Source: Tissierellia bacterium
GTDB lineage: Bacteria; Bacillota; Clostridia; Tissierellales; Peptoniphilaceae
Direction of reading: 5' to 3'
DNA: 64,000 bases
Assembly: GCA_030537875.1 (NCBI GenBank)
Contig: JAUNVC010000001.1
Span: 40,637 to 104,636, forward strand
This document shows positions 44,130 through 55,479 of the stretch, piece by piece. The position numbers and the translations under genes were made by a program. The notes below the pieces were generated by a model. The model did no database searches. It worked only from the letters and a program-made list of their open reading frames with translations, and was not told the origin of the DNA. The number at the start of each line of letters is the position of its first letter. Positions within the stretch are counted from its first letter, which is position 1.

Positions 44130-45848
44130 ATGAACAAAAAGCTTATTGCTTTAGTTCTTGCCATGGTACTCGTATTTAGCGTTTTTGCTGGATGCGGAAA
44201 GAAAGATGATGACAAGAACAAGGACAACAATGTGAATGCAGATACCGATGCAGACACAAACAACGATAGCAGTACATCAACCATTGATGAAGATCAATAT
44301 ATCAACACCTTTATGAGTGCTTGGCCCAACACTTTGGACCCCAGCACAGGTTCTGATATGTATGGATACGGCGTGATACTTAACATTATCGAGCCACTGA
44401 TCCGTTTGGCTGAGAAGGAAAATGGGGAAACCTATTATTTCGCAGCTGGTGCTGAGAGCTGGGAAGCCAGCGATGACTTACTCACCTACACCTTCCACCT
44501 AAGAGATAACGTGTGGAATGATGGAGAACCAGTAACTTCGGAACACTATGCCTATGGTATTCGTCGTTCTGCTGACCCTGCAACCGCTTGTGAATACGCC
44601 AATCTTCTTTATCTTGTGAAGAATGGTCAAAAGGTCAACTCCGGTGAACTTCCTTTGGAAGAACTGGGTGTAGAAACTCCCGATGACAAAACCCTTGTCA
44701 TTCACTTGGAAAACCCCTGCCCCTATTTCATGGATACCGTTCTTCAAAGAGTCTACTTCCCTCAAAGAGAAGACCTCGTAGAAAAATATGGTGACCAATA
44801 CGCAACGGATGTAGAAAATACACCAATGTGTGGACCATTCCTCATCGAAGATTGGACCATCAATAACGAAATCAACTATGTGAAAAATGAAAACTATTGG
44901 AACGCCAGTGAAGTGAAACTTGAAAGAGTTCACGTTGCTGTTTTGAAGGATGCCAACACCATTAATAACGCACTCATGACCGGTGAACTGGACTATGCTG
45001 GAGTAGGTGACCCCAAATGGCAAGCTAAATTTACCGAAGAAGGAAACTACAACCGAGTACAAAGAACCGATCCTTGGACAGGTTACTTCATGATGAACTT
45101 CAACGAAGGTTCTAAAGTTGCCAACACCAAGATTACCAGAGCCATTGCCGCTGTTCTCGACAGACAAGAAGTCATCGATAACGCTTGGGACGGAACTCCC
45201 ATCCCCGCATGGTCATTGGTACCACCAGCTGTTACCTGTGCTGGTAAAATCTTTAATACCGAAGACACAGGAGCTGCTAAAAAACTCCGTGATGAAATCA
45301 AAGATCCCAAGGCACTCTTTGAAGAAGGTGTGAAAGAATTGGGTGGAGATCCTGCTGATTATACCATTGTTCTCAGAGGTTCTGATGCTTCTGAAAAGGG
45401 ACGTATTGCTGTGGAAGCTTTCCAACAACAAATCGAATCCGCTCTCGGATGCACCGTGAAGGCAAGTAACGACGAATGGAACGCATTTGTAGATGCAGTA
45501 AAATCTGCAGACTATGACATTGCCTGGCTTGCATGGGGCGCTGACTTCAACGACCCATCCAACTTCTTGGAAACATGCTACAGCCCCACGGCCGTTTATC
45601 CCACCAATTGGAAAAACGAAAAATTTGATGAACTCATTGAACTTGCTCAAAAAGAAGCAAATCAAGACAAGAGAATTGAATATTTGAAAGAAGCGGAAGA
45701 AATTCTTCTTTATCAAGAAGCCGCTATTGTTCCAATTAACCATTTAGTTACTAATATTTTCAGAAGAACCTATGTTAAAGGAGCACCAAACAACTACTTT
45801 AACACCATGGGCTTCATGACAATGTATACTGAAGGAAGAGACGAATAA
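44130..45848 (+). CDS. oppA: Oligopeptide ABC transporter substrate-binding lipoprotein
   Basis: A 572-residue family 5 solute-binding protein. Signal MNKKLIALVLAMVLVFSVFAGC (split at the lipobox; Cys22), then an Asn/Asp/Thr-rich linker (~24-55). The binding domain begins with AWPNTLDPSTGSDMYGYGV and contains WEASDDLLTYTFHLRDNVWNDGEPVT (in parts), the family 5 signature region. It captures peptides outside the membrane. AAAGGAGG precedes ATG 44130; the open frame extends 36 codons upstream through the promoter and is rejected. First gene of oppABCDF; an intercistronic hairpin follows. Confidence 0.95.
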   Translation: MNKKLIALVLAMVLVFSVFAGCGKKDDDKNKDNNVNADTDADTNNDSSTSTIDEDQYINTFMSAWPNTLDPSTGSDMYGYGVILNIIEPLIRLAEKENGETYYFAAGAESWEASDDLLTYTFHLRDNVWNDGEPVTSEHYAYGIRRSADPATACEYANLLYLVKNGQKVNSGELPLEELGVETPDDKTLVIHLENPCPYFMDTVLQRVYFPQREDLVEKYGDQYATDVENTPMCGPFLIEDWTINNEINYVKNENYWNASEVKLERVHVAVLKDANTINNALMTGELDYAGVGDPKWQAKFTEEGNYNRVQRTDPWTGYFMMNFNEGSKVANTKITRAIAAVLDRQEVIDNAWDGTPIPAWSLVPPAVTCAGKIFNTEDTGAAKKLRDEIKDPKALFEEGVKELGGDPADYTIVLRGSDASEKGRIAVEAFQQQIESALGCTVKASNDEWNAFVDAVKSADYDIAWLAWGADFNDPSNFLETCYSPTAVYPTNWKNEKFDELIELAQKEANQDKRIEYLKEAEEILLYQEAAIVPINHLVTNIFRRTYVKGAPNNYFNTMGFMTMYTEGRDE

Positions 45849-45859
45849 TATACGATGAA

Positions 45860-45891
45860 AAAGAGAATAGTCTTCCGACTATTCTCTTTTT
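45860..45891 (+). terminator. Intercistronic hairpin between oppA and oppB (partial terminator)
   Basis: AAAGAGAATAGTC-TTCC-GACTATTCTCTTT followed by T residues, a 13-bp perfect stem. Since oppB follows without a visible promoter, it probably lets some transcripts through and raises oppA mRNA relative to the rest. Confidence 0.85.
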
Positions 45892-45912
45892 GTCATCTTG
45901 AAGGGAGTAAAC

Positions 45913-46842
45913 ATGACTCGTTATATATTAAAACGGCTTGCCTTTATGTTGGTCACCTTGATCGTCATATCGGCAACCACCTTCTGGATGATGCACTCCG
46001 TACCGGGGAACCCTCTTGAAAACAAAGTAAGAAAGAGTTTGCCACCCCAGGTCATGGAAAACTTCATGAAGAAGTACGGATTGGATCGATCCATAGGGGA
46101 ACAATACCTGTTATTTATTAAAAATGCTTTCCAGGGAGATTTGGGGGAATCTATCATCTATCCTGGACAGAAAGTAGCAAAAACGATTAGAAAAACGGCG
46201 CCAGTCAGTGGAAAACTAGGATTTATCGCCATTGCCATTGGATTTACAATAGGGGTCACCTTTGGATTTATTGCCGCCCTTAACAGAGGGAAATGGCCCG
46301 ATTATGTGGTCATCGGCATCTCCATCCTTGGAGTAACCATTCCATCCTTTGTTATGGCAAGTTTATTACAATTCTCGCTAGGAAACAAATTACGGCTGCT
46401 ACCAATTTCCTATAAAAAAGGACACTTTGACTCGATGATTATGCCCATCATTGCACTGTCCTTTGGAACCATTGCTACATACGCAAGATATATGCGCAGT
46501 TCTGTTCTGGAAGTTATCAACTCAGACTACATTCTCACAGCCCAAGCAAAGGGTGTTTCGAGAATGGGAGTCTTGCTAAAACACGTACTTAAAAACGCCA
46601 TGATACCGGCCATTACCATTTTGGGGCCGCAGATTGTCGGAGTCTTTGCCGGCTCTTTTATCATAGAAAAAATCTTTAACGTGCCCGGCTTAGGTATGTT
46701 TTTGGTAAGTGCAATTTCAGATAGAGACTATCCCATGATTATTGCCACCACCGTGCTTTTCGGCTTTTTATTTGTCGTAAGTCAGTTGTTGGTGGACATT
46801 GTGTATGGCATATTGGATCCCCGGATCAAGGTTTCGGAATAG
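45913..46842 (+). CDS. oppB: Oligopeptide ABC transporter permease OppB
   Basis: A 309-residue inner membrane protein with the usual OppB opening MTRYILKRLAFMLVTLIVIS, a long loop with MHSVPGNPLE, and six helices. The EAA motif region YILTAQAKGVSRMGVLLKHVLKNA (quoted in parts) contacts the ATPase. ATG 45913 follows AAGGGAG; a TTG five codons upstream is not favoured. Partner of OppC in the peptide channel. Confidence 0.95.
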   Translation: MTRYILKRLAFMLVTLIVISATTFWMMHSVPGNPLENKVRKSLPPQVMENFMKKYGLDRSIGEQYLLFIKNAFQGDLGESIIYPGQKVAKTIRKTAPVSGKLGFIAIAIGFTIGVTFGFIAALNRGKWPDYVVIGISILGVTIPSFVMASLLQFSLGNKLRLLPISYKKGHFDSMIMPIIALSFGTIATYARYMRSSVLEVINSDYILTAQAKGVSRMGVLLKHVLKNAMIPAITILGPQIVGVFAGSFIIEKIFNVPGLGMFLVSAISDRDYPMIIATTVLFGFLFVVSQLLVDIVYGILDPRIKVSE

Positions 46843-46852
46843 GGGGGAGTCC

Positions 46853-47776
46853 ATGGAACAAAATATTACAAAGGATATGTTTCGGAGAATTCCGAAAGAT
46901 GATCAGGAAGCTGAAAAAATTGCCCGTCCCATCATCACTTTTTGGGAAGATGTGTGGAGACGTTTAAAAATGAATAAAGCAGCCATCGCGAGTATATTTG
47001 TTATTATTCTTTTACTGGTGATGGTCGTGATTGGACCTTATTTAAATGAATATGATTATAAAACCCAAGATTCTTCTGTAAGAAATACGGCACCCAATAA
47101 AGAGTATTGGTTTGGAACGGACTCTGCTGGACGGGATATATTTACCCGGGCATGGATGGGAGGACGAATCTCTCTTGCCATTGGAATCATCTGTGCCTTT
47201 ATTGCCATGATTGTTGGGGTTGCCTATGGGGCGATTGCGGGCCTTGTAGGGGGAGCTACGGACACATTTATGATGCGTTTTGTGGAGGTTTTATCCTCGC
47301 TACCCTATCTTCTCATTATTGTCCTTGTGACCCTTTGGTTAGACAGCAACACTTTTGGAACCATATTGCTTGCCCTATCTGTCACATCATGGACAGGAAC
47401 AGCCCGTATGGTACGGGGAGAGGTTCTGAGATTAAAGAATCAGGAATTTGTCTTAGCCGCAGAAACCCTCGGTGTTCCCAAGTGGAAGATTATCATGCGC
47501 CACTTGGTTCCCAACGCCTTGAGTATTGTCATCGTTGGGGTTACCTTTGATATACCTGGATTTATATTTTCAGAAGCCTTTTTAAGCTATCTTGGTGTGG
47601 GACTAGAGCCACCACAAATGAGCTGGGGTATAATGTGTTCGGAAGCACAACAACAATTCATGTTCTTCCCATACCAATTGATTTTCCCATCCCTACTCAT
47701 TGGTCTGACCATGCTATCTTTCACTCTTTTAGGTGATGGTTTACGGGATGCACTGGATCCAAGGTTAAGGAAGTAG
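46853..47776 (+). CDS. oppC: Oligopeptide ABC transporter permease OppC
   Basis: A 307-residue permease: a cytosolic N-terminus ending FWEDVWRRLKMNKAA, helix 1 at ~45-65, the OppC loop YWFGTDSAGRDIFTR, five more helices and the EAA region FVLAAETLGVPKWKIIMRH. It ends DGLRDALDPRLRK, typical of the family. ATG 46853 has GGGGGAG upstream and lies 10 bp after oppB; the longer frame overlapping oppB is rejected. Confidence 0.95.
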   Translation: MEQNITKDMFRRIPKDDQEAEKIARPIITFWEDVWRRLKMNKAAIASIFVIILLLVMVVIGPYLNEYDYKTQDSSVRNTAPNKEYWFGTDSAGRDIFTRAWMGGRISLAIGIICAFIAMIVGVAYGAIAGLVGGATDTFMMRFVEVLSSLPYLLIIVLVTLWLDSNTFGTILLALSVTSWTGTARMVRGEVLRLKNQEFVLAAETLGVPKWKIIMRHLVPNALSIVIVGVTFDIPGFIFSEAFLSYLGVGLEPPQMSWGIMCSEAQQQFMFFPYQLIFPSLLIGLTMLSFTLLGDGLRDALDPRLRK

Positions 47777-47783
47777 GTGTAGA

Positions 47784-48818
47784 ATGGAAACTCAAATGGA
47801 AAAAAGACTTATTGACGTACAAAACCTTAGTGTATCTTTTCACACGTATGCTGGAGAAGTAAAGGCAGTAAGGGGACTAGATTTTTATTTAAACAGAGGA
47901 GAAACTTTGGCGTTTGTTGGTGAAAGTGGTTGTGGAAAATCGGTCACGGCCAAGTCTCTCATGCGACTTTTACCCAAGGATTCTTCTGAGATTAAAAAAG
48001 ATTCTCTCATTACGTTTGAGGGAGAAAACATATTGGCCATGAATGGGAAAAGGCTCTCCGAGTTACGTGGAGGAGACATTGCAATGATCTTCCAAGACCC
48101 AATGACGAGTTTGAACCCTACTATGAACATTGGTCACCAAATAACAGAGTCACTCAAAATCCACAGAGGATTAAAGGGAGAAGCGGCTCGAAGAGAAGCC
48201 ATTCGTTTGTTGGATTTGGTACAGATTCCTAAGCCTGACACAAGACTAAAGAGTTATCCCCATGAATTGTCCGGTGGAATGAGACAAAGGGTCATGATTG
48301 CCATTGCTCTTTCATGTTCGCCCAAGTTACTGATTGCCGATGAACCGACAACGGCATTGGACGTAACCATTCAAGCTCAAATTTTAGACTTGATTATGGA
48401 TCTCAAAGAACAGCTTCATACGGCTATTATATTGGTAACCCATGATCTTGGTGTTGTGGCCAACTTTGCTGATAGAATTCAAGTTATGTATGCAGGAGAC
48501 ATTGTAGAAGAAGGCACGACAGAAGAGATTTTCTATCATGCACGGCATCCCTATACATGGGCACTGTTAAACTCCATACCAAAAGTTCATGCAGACAAAA
48601 ATGATGATTTGCGTGCACTTGGAGGAACCCCACCAGATCTTTTGTTGCCCTTACCGGGATGTCCCTTTGCTCCCCGTTGTTCACGTGCCATGGAGATTTG
48701 CAAGACAAACGCTCCCTGTGCAACACAACATAGCAAGACACATAGGAGCTGGTGCTGGTTGGAGCACGAATATGCCGGAGAGATTGATTGGCAAGCGATG
48801 CGGGAAGGAGGTTACTAA
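47784..48818 (+). CDS. oppD: Oligopeptide ABC transporter ATP-binding protein OppD
   Basis: A 344-residue ATPase with Walker [10 protein letters not shown], signature [15 protein letters not shown], Walker [14 protein letters not shown] and the C-terminal oligopeptide-transporter extension with a cysteine cluster ([15 protein letters not shown]) that may bind a [4Fe-4S] cluster as in other Dpp/Opp ATPases. Works as a heterodimer with OppF. Starts 7 bp after oppC; its stop overlaps the oppF start (TAATG). Confidence 0.95.
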   Translation: METQMEKRLIDVQNLSVSFHTYAGEVKAVRGLDFYLNRGETLAFVGESGCGKSVTAKSLMRLLPKDSSEIKKDSLITFEGENILAMNGKRLSELRGGDIAMIFQDPMTSLNPTMNIGHQITESLKIHRGLKGEAARREAIRLLDLVQIPKPDTRLKSYPHELSGGMRQRVMIAIALSCSPKLLIADEPTTALDVTIQAQILDLIMDLKEQLHTAIILVTHDLGVVANFADRIQVMYAGDIVEEGTTEEIFYHARHPYTWALLNSIPKVHADKNDDLRALGGTPPDLLLPLPGCPFAPRCSRAMEICKTNAPCATQHSKTHRSWCWLEHEYAGEIDWQAMREGGY

Positions 48819-49780
48819 TGCACGAAAAAGAAATACTTGTAAAAGTGGAACACCTTTCCAAACATTTTAAAGTCGGACGAAAACTAACCTTGAAAGCTGT
48901 GGATAATGTATCCTTTAATATATACAAAGGCGAAACCTTTGGAGTTGTGGGAGAATCTGGATGTGGAAAGACGACATGTGGTCGTACTGTTCTTGGGATG
49001 TATGAAGCCACAAAAGGTAGAGTCATCTATGAAGACAAGGACATTCACAGTTTTTCTAAAAATGAAAAATTTGATTTTAAAAAGAAGGCCCAGTACATTT
49101 TCCAAGACCCCTATGCATCTTTGGATCCGAGAATGACCATTGGAGATATTATTGCAGAGGGAATGGATACTCATTTTTCCATGTCAGAAAAAGATCGGAC
49201 CGACCGTATCAATGAACTCCTAGGAGTGGTGGGACTGAACAAGGAGCACGGCGCTCGATTCCCCCACGAACTTTCAGGGGGCCAAAGGCAAAGGGTGGGC
49301 ATTGCTCGTTCTTTGGCAGTGGAGCCGGAATTTATTGTCTGTGATGAGCCCATCTCGGCTTTAGATGTAAGTATACAGGCCCAAGTGGTCAACCTGTTAA
49401 ATCAATTGAAACGAGAAATGGGACTTACCTACATGTTTATATCTCACGACTTATCTATGGTTAAGCATATTTCTGACAGAATTGCGGTTATGTATTTGGG
49501 GGCAGTGGCAGAGCTTGCCAAAGCAGAAGAGATTTATGAAAACTCACTACACCCTTATACCCAAGCTCTGATTTCGGCCATCCCCATCCCCGATCCTCAT
49601 GTGGGAAGAAGCAGACAGAGGATTCGTTTGGAAGGAGAGGTACCTTCTCCTATCAATACGCCGCCTGGATGTAAATTTGTGAACCGTTGTCCCAAAGCGA
49701 TGCCCAAGTGCCATGAGATAGAGCCTGTGCTACAAGAAGTAAAACCAGAACATTATGTGGCCTGCCATTTATTTGACTAG
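48818..49780 (+). CDS. oppF: Oligopeptide ABC transporter ATP-binding protein OppF
   Basis: A 320-residue ATPase: Walker A GESGCGKTT, signature LSGGQRQRVGIARSL, Walker B IVCDEPISALDVS and the C-terminal extension with GCKFVNRCPKAMPKC, which parallels the cysteine cluster in OppD. ATG 48818 with GGAAGGAGG upstream is chosen over an open frame starting 30 bases earlier. Last gene of the operon, followed by a UUCG terminator. Confidence 0.95.
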   Translation: MHEKEILVKVEHLSKHFKVGRKLTLKAVDNVSFNIYKGETFGVVGESGCGKTTCGRTVLGMYEATKGRVIYEDKDIHSFSKNEKFDFKKKAQYIFQDPYASLDPRMTIGDIIAEGMDTHFSMSEKDRTDRINELLGVVGLNKEHGARFPHELSGGQRQRVGIARSLAVEPEFIVCDEPISALDVSIQAQVVNLLNQLKREMGLTYMFISHDLSMVKHISDRIAVMYLGAVAELAKAEEIYENSLHPYTQALISAIPIPDPHVGRSRQRIRLEGEVPSPINTPPGCKFVNRCPKAMPKCHEIEPVLQEVKPEHYVACHLFD

Positions 49781-49783
49781 AAT

Positions 49784-49804
49784 ACGCCCTTCGGGGCGTT
49801 TTTT
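49784..49804 (+). terminator. Rho-independent terminator of the opp operon
   Basis: ACGCCC-TTCG-GGGCGT followed by T residues. Confidence 0.92.
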
Positions 49805-49818
49805 CATTCCATCCTTTA

Positions 49819-49847
49819 TTGACGGAAAGCAGAACATTAGGTATAAT
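49819..49847 (+). promoter_or_regulatory. Promoter of the acetyltransferase-dnaD-dnaC-serS transcript
   Basis: TTGACG (49819-49824), 17-bp spacer, TATAAT (49842-49847). The first usable ATG is only 7 bases past the -10 box, implying a leaderless or nearly leaderless mRNA. Confidence 0.7.
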
Positions 49848-49853
49848 CAATTT

Positions 49854-50423
49854 ATGAACACTTGTCCCTTATCCATGAAAAAAATGGAATTAAAAGATGT
49901 GTTCGCCATGAGGTCATGGGCGAACAATGAACATCCCCTGTTGGCTTCCTATGATTTTTGGCCTAGGGAGGACTATGAGTGTAGATACTGGTACAGTAAA
50001 AAAACCGAACTAAAATCCAATGAGTATTTTGTCTATTATTATGGAGAGGATTGCATTTCCTATGTGAGCATGAAGAGGATTTCCCAGAGAACAAGGAGTG
50101 CCGAACTGGGTTTGGTCATGGATCCCAAGTATCAAAATCAAGGGTTAGGTCATCAGATATTAGGAGATTTTCTTTTTTATTTTTTTCAAACAAGGGGATT
50201 TCAAAAGATGACATTGAAAGTGGATCTGTTCAATCAAAGGGCCATCCATCTCTATGAGTCAATGGGATTTCAGAAAAAAAGAAGAACCTATACTCTCTTT
50301 GGCGAGGTGGAACGAATCCCTGAAGAAAGTCGTAGAGATTTTATCATATTTTCAGGATTGGCACTGTCCAAGGGAATGGTTATGGAGGTGAGAGCGTGCG
50401 ATTTCTTGAAGGAAAAAATATAG
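49854..50423 (+). CDS. GNAT-family N-acetyltransferase
   Basis: A 189-residue protein with the GNAT core: MKKMELKDVFAMRSWANNEH at the start, SAELGLVMDPKYQNQGLGHQIL as the acetyl-CoA loop (QNQGLG; motif given in two halves of the region), and DLFNQRAIHLYESMGFQKK as the C-terminal strand-helix of RimJ/RimL-like members. The acceptor is unknown; RimJ/RimL-type proteins acetylate protein N-termini or small amines. ATG 49854 has no ribosome binding site but sits at the expected transcription start; ATG 49875 and 49884 also lack one. Its end overlaps the DnaD-like gene by 28 bp. Confidence 0.75.
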   Translation: MNTCPLSMKKMELKDVFAMRSWANNEHPLLASYDFWPREDYECRYWYSKKTELKSNEYFVYYYGEDCISYVSMKRISQRTRSAELGLVMDPKYQNQGLGHQILGDFLFYFFQTRGFQKMTLKVDLFNQRAIHLYESMGFQKKRRTYTLFGEVERIPEESRRDFIIFSGLALSKGMVMEVRACDFLKEKI

Positions 50424-51378
50424 TCCCTCAACGGACTTCAATCAGTGACATATTTTTATCTACATTGTTACCCAAGGCAAAGGGAGACTATGTCAAGGTG
50501 TATCTTTATGGGTACTATCTTATGAAACAATCTCTTGCTCTTACGGCCGATGAATTTTGTATTCATCTCCAGTTGGAACCCAATGTGGTGGCAGAGGCCT
50601 TTGCCTATTGGCAAGATGAGGGAATTGTAGAAATTGTCGATGGAGAGACCCTGGTCTTTTTTGACCCAGATTCTCTATCTTTAGAAAATCTCAGTGTGGC
50701 AGAAGATGTCTTGCCGGATAAGAATCCTGAAGCCATGCTCATTCAATTAAACCAGAATCCAGAGTTGCGACAAATGTTTTCTGAAGCAGATAGCATTGTC
50801 CGTCGAACCTTGGTACCAGAAGAGAAAAAGAGATTTCTACGATGGATGGAGGAATATCATGTGGATTGTGAAATGATTCTCCATGCCCTATCCTACACAT
50901 ACGATATCAAACAAGTTAAACATTTAGACTATGTGGAGGGGATTCTTCGCCGTTGGTACGACAAAGGATATACGGCATTAGATCAGGTGCTGGAAGAAGA
51001 ACCTCTCTCTGATCAAATGGGAATACAGGAGATTGTGAAACGATCTTTAAACTTGAAAGAAAGAGATATGACGCCAATTGCCAAAGAGATGATAGAATCC
51101 TGGACGGAGGAAATGGGATTTGGAGAAGACATCATAAGTCTTGCCTGCGCGCAGACCATCAATATTCGTGAACCCAACATCTCCTATGTCAATGCGGTTC
51201 TCAAAAATTGGTATGAAGAAGGAGTCCGCTCCTTGGAAGATGCCAAGAAAGCCATGGAAACACATACCACAAAAAAACCCAAAGGCAAAAATAAATGGCA
51301 AATATCGGATGAACGTAGAACCGACGACTATGGTGAAACCGAGTTAGAAGAATTGCTTCGTTGGAAAGGAGACCTTTA

Positions 51379-51379
<1 letters not shown>
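50396..51379 (+). CDS. DnaD-domain replication initiation protein
   Basis: A 327-residue protein. The N-terminal winged-helix-like part (residues ~15-95) is followed by two DnaD/DnaB2-like helical repeats: KKRFLRWMEEYHVDCEMILHAL...YVEGILRRWYDKGYTAL and AKEMIESWTEEMGFGEDIISLA...YVNAVLKNWYEEGV (both quoted in parts), each with the YxxxIL/VLxxW motif. DnaD proteins help load the replicative helicase. The start is GTG 50396 with GGAGGTGAGA upstream. The next gene encodes a helicase-loader ATPase starting on this stop, which supports the role. Confidence 0.88.
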
Positions 51380-53581
<2,202 letters not shown>

Positions 53582-53605
53582 AAACAAGAAATTTATAGAA
53601 TTCAG

Positions 53606-53634
53606 TTGGAGATCCTTGGGTCTCCAATTTTTTT
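53606..53634 (+). terminator. Rho-independent terminator after serS
   Basis: TTGGAGA-TCCTTGGG-TCTCCAA followed by seven T residues. Confidence 0.9.
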
Positions 53635-53744
53635 ACATAGATAGATGGGGGAATGGAGAAAGGGCTTTCATGGGTATGGCTACCCAAACCATTGGATTTA
53701 AGGGGAACTATGGTCTAGGAACAATAAAATAGATGATATATATA

Positions 53745-53753
53745 TGCTATAAT
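53745..53753 (+). promoter_or_regulatory. Extended -10 promoter of the ABC transporter gene
   Basis: TGCTATAAT combines TGn with a perfect TATAAT (53748-53753); no good -35 is present at the right distance. The first in-frame ATG of the downstream frame (53752) lies inside this box and cannot be the start. Confidence 0.6.
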
Positions 53754-53778
53754 GGATGTAAAATCACGGGAGGAAATT

Positions 53779-55410
53779 ATGTTTCAAAAAGTACGCTCCT
53801 TTCGGGAGCCAATTCAAAAGAGTAGAAAATACTTTATTTGGTATTTTTTCCTAAGCGCAGTTAGTGTGGGCTTCAACATATATCTCCTATTGGTCAATCG
53901 ACAACTGTTGGACGCTCTTACAGAGAGACATCCCTTAGAAGAAATTGTTTGGCTTCTAGGAGTGTATAGCTTTCTTGTCTTCATACTCCTTGCTTTGGAA
54001 TATGTGACGGGAAAACTCGATGCCATCTTCACAGAAAAAATGAAACATGGAGGGAAGAAATCTCTCCTGGACAGAATTCGAAAGAGTGATGCCACCAAAT
54101 TCAAAGGGATGGATGCAGCCTACTTGGCACAGAGAATGGACAGTGATTTCACTCAGATTTTAATGTATTATACGAAAAAATTTGTCCCTGCCATCGTGCG
54201 AGCCCTTCATATCGTCATTGCTATCTATATTTCCTTTACCGTCAATGTGGTGGTGGCCACTTTCTTTATTCTTTTTATGCCCATTGCCTATTTCGTGTAC
54301 AAGGGATATAGTAAGAAGATTTATGATAAGACAGATACGTATCGAAATGCTACCTCGGAATACTTCAACGACTTTCATGGCCAGTTGGAACATATGGATG
54401 AAATTGTACAAAGTGGGTCCTATGAAAAAGAAATTGCATACTACGACAATTCCTTCCTTCGGTATTTTAAAAGATTTATGGATTTCACCAAATTGAGTTT
54501 GAACTTTAATCTATTGATTTCAGGTTTGGGCATGGGAATCCAAGTCATCGTCATTATATATTCAGCCTATGTGGTCTATCAAGGTCACATGACCATTGGA
54601 GATCTCATTTTACTGACCAACTTCACCGGGAGCATTATGAAGGGAACTTTGGAATTTGCCAACCTGGGGAAAGAGAAAAAACAATGTGACGCTTCTGTGG
54701 ACAAGATGAATGAATACTATGATATGGAGCAAATCCAGGAAGGAGAATGGATTGTACCAAAAATCAATCAGCTTTCTACTGATATTACCTATGCCTACAA
54801 TGCAGATAAGAAACTCTACGACCATTTGAAGCTAGAGTTCCAGACGGGAAATATTTATGGAATCTTGGGAGACAATGGTACGGGAAAATCCACTTTGTAT
54901 AAAGTGCTCACTGGTGTGATTAAAACCAATGAACATAGTGATGTAAAGATTCAGATGGACGGCAAACCCATGGAGGAAATCGACACCATCGCCTTCCGAA
55001 AAGACCATGTCTATGTGGTCAATCAAAGTCCTCGGACCTATCTCAAAAGGGTGGAAGACTATTTTGAAAAGAATGTGGGTATACCGGGGCTAGAAAATGT
55101 ATTGCAAACACTAGAAGCAAAGGGGATGGCCACGGAAGAAGTGATACGCCCCTTCCTAGAGCCAAATTGGGAGAAGGCCATCAAAGATTTATCTGGAGGA
55201 GATCGACAATTCCTGTTTATCATAGGAAGTCTCATCTCTGGAAAGAGTGTACGTATTTATGATGAACCGACAGCCAATCTGGACAAAAAGCGAAAGACTT
55301 GGTACCTAGATGCTATCCAAAAGAGCAAGAAAGACGCCATCATCATTCTGATTACCCATGATATGGAGTGTCAAGAAACCTTTGATACTACGTATACCAT
55401 TGGAAAATAA
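53779..55410 (+). CDS. ABC half-transporter (fused membrane and ATPase domains)
   Basis: A 543-residue protein. The membrane domain has about six helices (residues ~20-300), with the last pair near GLGMGIQVIVIIYSAYVVYQ. The ATPase domain has Walker A GDNGTGKST, a signature reading LSGGDRQFLFIIG instead of LSGGQRQR, Walker B region VRIYDEPTANLD, and a histidine in ITHDM. The layout fits exporter-type ABC proteins, but the ATPase is quite divergent. Substrate unknown. GGGAGG precedes ATG 53779. Monocistronic, between two terminators. Confidence 0.82.
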   Translation: MFQKVRSFREPIQKSRKYFIWYFFLSAVSVGFNIYLLLVNRQLLDALTERHPLEEIVWLLGVYSFLVFILLALEYVTGKLDAIFTEKMKHGGKKSLLDRIRKSDATKFKGMDAAYLAQRMDSDFTQILMYYTKKFVPAIVRALHIVIAIYISFTVNVVVATFFILFMPIAYFVYKGYSKKIYDKTDTYRNATSEYFNDFHGQLEHMDEIVQSGSYEKEIAYYDNSFLRYFKRFMDFTKLSLNFNLLISGLGMGIQVIVIIYSAYVVYQGHMTIGDLILLTNFTGSIMKGTLEFANLGKEKKQCDASVDKMNEYYDMEQIQEGEWIVPKINQLSTDITYAYNADKKLYDHLKLEFQTGNIYGILGDNGTGKSTLYKVLTGVIKTNEHSDVKIQMDGKPMEEIDTIAFRKDHVYVVNQSPRTYLKRVEDYFEKNVGIPGLENVLQTLEAKGMATEEVIRPFLEPNWEKAIKDLSGGDRQFLFIIGSLISGKSVRIYDEPTANLDKKRKTWYLDAIQKSKKDAIIILITHDMECQETFDTTYTIGK

Positions 55411-55415
55411 AAAGA

Positions 55416-55438
55416 AAAGTCGCTTAGGCGACTTTTTT
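55416..55438 (+). terminator. Terminator after the ABC transporter gene
   Basis: AAAGTCGC-TTAG-GCGACTTT continuing into further T residues. Confidence 0.92.
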
Positions 55439-55448
55439 GTTGAAATAA

Positions 55449-55474
55449 AAATGCGGAACTTTTGTTCCGCATTT
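55449..55474 (-). terminator. Terminator of the leucyl aminopeptidase gene
   Basis: AAATGCGGAAC-TTTT-GTTCCGCATTT, an 11-bp perfect stem. On the minus strand it is followed by a T-run, and it lies just past the pepA stop. Confidence 0.9.
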
Positions 55475-55479
55475 AATCT

